A stretch of DNA of 33,716 bases from a gamma proteobacterium symbiont of Ctena orbiculata (GTDB taxonomy: Bacteria > Pseudomonadota > Gammaproteobacteria > Chromatiales > Chromatiaceae), in assembly GCA_003094555.1 (NCBI GenBank), contig NATW01000086.1, positions 1-33,716 on the forward strand, read 5' to 3'. Position 1 is the first letter of the stretch, and each line of letters starts with the position of its first letter. A program made the position numbers and the translations under genes. Shown here piece by piece: positions 31,677-33,716 of this stretch. The notes below the pieces were generated by a model. That model searched no databases. It had not been told where the DNA came from and saw nothing but the letters and a program-made list of their open reading frames with translations.

Positions 31677-32611
31677 TGCAGCTCAGTGATTTCGGTAATC
31701 GCCTGCAGAAGAACCAGCGCCACTGGAGCAAGTGGGCACGCCGGCGTGGCATCAGTTGCTACCGCCTCTATGACCGGGATATCCCCGAATTTCCCCTCGC
31801 CATCGATTGGTACGAAGGCGAGGTCCACGCCCAGGTCTTTGCCCGCAAAGGCCAGGTGCCGCTGAGCGAGGCAGAAGAACTGGCCATCGGTGAGACGATC
31901 TGTGAGGCGCTGCAGATCCCAAACCAGTCACTGGCGTTCAAGACCCGTCAAAGACAGCGCGGCCTCGCCCAATATGAAAAAACCGGCCAACGGGGCTGCC
32001 ATCAGGTGGTCAGCGAGGGAGGTCTGAAATTCGAGATCGACCTGTACAGCTATCTGGATACCGGGCTGTTTCTCGACCACCGGGAAACCCGTGATCTGAT
32101 CCGCCGGCGTGCCGAAGGGCGGCGCATGCTCAACCTGTTCGCCTACACCGGCAGCTTCTCGGTCTACGCCGCAGCGGGCGGGGCTCTGGCCACCACCAGT
32201 GTCGACCTCTCCAATACCTACCAGGCCTGGACCCGGCGCAACCTGATCCTCAACGGTTTCAGCGGCGATGAGCATCAGTTGCAGCGGGCAGATGTGTTTG
32301 ACTATCTGGAACGGGCGGTGCGTGAACGGCGGCTGTTCGGCCTCATCGTCCTCGACCCACCCAGCTTCTCCAACTCGAAAAAGATGCAGGAGATACTCGA
32401 TGTTCAGCGGGACCACAGACAGCTGATAGAGGCCTGCCTGAAACTGCTTACCCCCAGCGGCGAACTCTACTTCTCCACCAACAAGCGCCGTTTTAAGATC
32501 GATCAGGGTCTGGAGTCCCTGCCTGGTTGTGAGGAGATCACCCGCCAGACACTGCCCGACGACTTCAAACGCCACCCGGCCCATCGATGCTGGATCTTCC
32601 GTCAATCCTGA
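31676..32611 (+). CDS. rlmK: RlmK-like 23S rRNA guanine-N7 methyltransferase, stand-alone
   Basis: The 311-residue product matches the C-terminal (RlmK) half of the RlmKL fusion of enteric bacteria: SAM-binding LNLFAYTGSFSVYAAAGG, TTSVDLSNTYQAWTRRNLILNG, catalytic LDPPSFSNSKKM, DVQRDHRQLI and FSTNKRRFKID. It should methylate N7 of G2069 (E. coli number) in 23S rRNA. The N-terminal THUMP-RlmL half is absent, so the two activities are separate in this organism. The frame is open back to 31193, but ATG 31676, overlapping the DUF423 stop as TGATG, is the natural start. An RlmI-type C5 enzyme is less likely given the FSNSKKM motif. Confidence 0.88.
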   Translation: MQLSDFGNRLQKNQRHWSKWARRRGISCYRLYDRDIPEFPLAIDWYEGEVHAQVFARKGQVPLSEAEELAIGETICEALQIPNQSLAFKTRQRQRGLAQYEKTGQRGCHQVVSEGGLKFEIDLYSYLDTGLFLDHRETRDLIRRRAEGRRMLNLFAYTGSFSVYAAAGGALATTSVDLSNTYQAWTRRNLILNGFSGDEHQLQRADVFDYLERAVRERRLFGLIVLDPPSFSNSKKMQEILDVQRDHRQLIEACLKLLTPSGELYFSTNKRRFKIDQGLESLPGCEEITRQTLPDDFKRHPAHRCWIFRQS

Positions 32612-33039
32612 ACCTGTCGGGTGGGCCAGTCGGACTCTTCATCGGCAGCTTCCTTGCCTCGACCCTGTTGCCCGGCGGTTCAGAGGCTATGTTGGTATGG
32701 GAACTGCAACAGCATCCTGACCAGGCAATCCTGTTATGCAGCGTTGCCACCCTTGGCAACACCCTTGGTGGACTCAGCAGTTGGCTGATCGGCTGGTGGA
32801 CGGGGCGTCGATATCCCGGACGAGGGCTAAGCGACGAGAGACAGAGGCTTGCGTTAAAGCGGGTAACCCGCTACGGCAGCCCGATACTGCTGCTCTCCTG
32901 GCTGCCGGTGATAGGCGACCCGCTCTGCCTGGCAGCAGGCTGGAGCGGCGTCAGGCTGCTACCGGCCACCCTCTTCATCGGACTTGGCAAGGCACTGCGG
33001 TACGGGGCACTGGCAGGAACCATGGGCAGCCTGGGATAG
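32587..33039 (+). CDS. YqaA/DedA-family membrane protein
   Basis: The 150-residue protein has the YqaA layout of the DedA (SNARE-associated) superfamily: a re-entrant first segment FIGSFLASTLLPGGSEAMLV, ATLGNTLGGLSSWLIGWW, a loop with RVTRYGSPILLLSWLPVIGDPLCLAAG, and a last amphipathic-hydrophobic helix. The acidic and arginine residues typical of DedA transporters (SEA, RYG, GDP) are present. It starts inside the end of rlmK, overlapping by 25 bases, so it is coupled to it. Substrate unknown; DedA proteins are tied to lipid carrier flipping and membrane homeostasis. Confidence 0.88.
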   Translation: MLDLPSILNLSGGPVGLFIGSFLASTLLPGGSEAMLVWELQQHPDQAILLCSVATLGNTLGGLSSWLIGWWTGRRYPGRGLSDERQRLALKRVTRYGSPILLLSWLPVIGDPLCLAAGWSGVRLLPATLFIGLGKALRYGALAGTMGSLG

Positions 33040-33165
33040 CGGCTGACGTATCTAGCTGCCTCCCTTGTAAGGATGTCGATTTACTTTACATATCTCAGTC
33101 ATTGGGTCTCACCCTTCCCACACACAACCCTGCAAGCTATTAATTAAACACGCATATTTTAGCCC

Positions 33166-33182
33166 TGGCACGGTTCATGCTT
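33166..33182 (+). promoter_or_regulatory. Sigma-54 (RpoN) promoter of the PEP-CTERM gene
   Basis: TGGCACGGTTCATGCTT has the -24 GG and -12 GC exactly ten bases apart and matches the TGGCAC-N5-TTGCT consensus apart from one base (A for T). It lies 78 bases before the ATG at 33244. Sigma-54 control by PrsK/PrsR is known for PEP-CTERM genes. Confidence 0.75.
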
Positions 33183-33193
33183 AATTAGGCATT

Positions 33194-33215
33194 AAAGCTT
33201 TACTGACAAAGCTTT
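33194..33215 (+). repeat. Short AAAGCTTT repeat in the leader
   Basis: The self-complementary octamer AAAGCTTT occurs at 33194-33201 and 33208-33215 with 6 bases between, so it can form a hairpin at the 5' end of the transcript starting just downstream of the sigma-54 box. Confidence 0.45.
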
Positions 33216-33243
33216 TGAATATAACTACGGGGAATCGAAATAA

Positions 33244-33716
33244 ATGTATAAATCAAGCAATTTACTTTTGGGACTCTTGCTCCTGCTTCCTCTGGCCACC
33301 TCTGCGAACATCATTAGTACGACCGGATCGATTACAGCTTCTGGTGCTGGATCAGTCGCGTACACGTTGTTCGACCAGAGTACAGCTGGATGGACAGGCA
33401 TTTCTGTTAATTCACGTGATTTTGACACCTATGTCTATCTGTTTGAGAGCAACGGTGCTCTCGACAACACCGACTACATCACGCGGAATGATGATGGCGG
33501 ACCCGGCCTTAACTCTTTCATCGGCAGGATGTTGAGTGCAGGCAGTTATATCCTGGCCGTGTCTGATTTCCATCTCTCCTTGAGCGAGGCACTATCGGGG
33601 TACAACAGCAACAACCGATATGGTGACTATGCTATTACTATCGCGTCGCGGGCCGAGGTGGGTTTCAACTCCAGCTCCGTACCCGAACCAACAACCCTAT
33701 CCTTATTGGGCCTGGG
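33244..33716 (+). CDS. PEP-CTERM sorting-signal protein (3' end cut by the window)
   Basis: The frame runs from ATG 33244 to the window edge without a stop. It has a signal peptide (MYKSSNLLLGLLLLLPLATS, then AN), a beta-rich body resembling the DVUA0089-type/pre-peptidase family (DTYVYLFESNGALDNTDYIT, NDDGGPGLNSFI, SAGSYILAVSDF), and at the end VPEPTTLSLLGLG, the start of a PEP-CTERM tail. The following helix and Arg cluster are outside. Such proteins are exported and handled by exosortase, usually with exopolysaccharide; the host must therefore carry exosortase genes elsewhere. GGGG 11 bases before the ATG is the ribosome-binding site. Control by the sigma-54 promoter is likely. Confidence 0.88.
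   Translation, partial: MYKSSNLLLGLLLLLPLATSANIISTTGSITASGAGSVAYTLFDQSTAGWTGISVNSRDFDTYVYLFESNGALDNTDYITRNDDGGPGLNSFIGRMLSAGSYILAVSDFHLSLSEALSGYNSNNRYGDYAITIASRAEVGFNSSSVPEPTTLSLLGL

Noticed and set aside
33215-33535. Open frame in another phase over the PEP-CTERM gene
   Set aside because: The frame starting at ATG 33244 has a signal peptide, family-like body and PEP-CTERM tail; the other frame has none.

Overview
The window looks like the chromosome of a sulfur-oxidising gammaproteobacterium, probably a Chromatiales-type chemolithotroph of the Sedimenticola/Thiodiazotropha sort (organism assignment is inference). The main evidence is the presence of both halves of the cytoplasmic sulfite-to-sulfate route: adenylylsulfate reductase (aprBA) near the right end, and QmoB followed by HdrC/HdrB-like proteins at the left edge. 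The rest is a mixed housekeeping and accessory region with moderately GC-rich genes, broken by one clearly AT-rich islet at about 2.9-5.2 kb.

Layout. 1-2862 (+): end of a qmoB gene, then hdrC-like and hdrB-like genes and a strong terminator. 2.9-5.2 kb: an AT-rich islet with one unusual gene that joins a DUF4062 domain to what reads as a DeoR-type (ISOCOT) effector domain without its DNA-binding part. 5.2-6.2 kb (+): a sulfotransferase-like protein. 6.3-9.1 kb (-): sucA, standing alone. 9.2-11.8 kb (-): a compact run of an 82-residue unknown, a subtilisin-like lipoprotein protease and a DUF5062-like small protein. 12.2-18.6 kb (-): a signalling cassette of TonB-dependent siderophore-type receptor, YfiR-like periplasmic protein and a membrane GGDEF-EAL protein, the last two overlapping. 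18.6-19.1 kb: a 487-bp gap with RNA-like secondary structure. 19.1-20.6 kb (+): Ycf46-like AAA+ ATPase. 20.7-22.1 kb (-): a response-regulator receiver fused to a transmembrane and periplasmic domain. 22.2-22.6 kb (+): phhB. 22.9-25.8 kb (+): a very repetitive, probably beta-propeller, lipoprotein. 26.0-26.8 kb (-): YkgJ-type cysteine-cluster protein. 27.1-29.6 kb (-): aprB-aprA. 30.1-33.0 kb (+): a five-gene run with overlapping stops and starts (thioredoxin-HEAT, unknown, DUF423, rlmK-like, YqaA/DedA-like). 33.2 kb to the edge (+): a PEP-CTERM protein behind a near-consensus sigma-54 promoter.

How it works together. AprBA forms or oxidises adenylylsulfate; the Qmo/Hdr proteins are the expected electron partners that connect AprBA to the quinone pool or other carriers. 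Here the two sets lie about 24 kb apart, and soluble HdrCB stands where a membrane QmoC would be. The TonB receptor, YfiR and GGDEF-EAL genes read as one envelope-to-c-di-GMP pathway. The best candidate for an undescribed system is the DUF4062-DeoR_C protein at 3324-4910. No tRNA, rRNA, CRISPR array, transposase or phage gene was seen.
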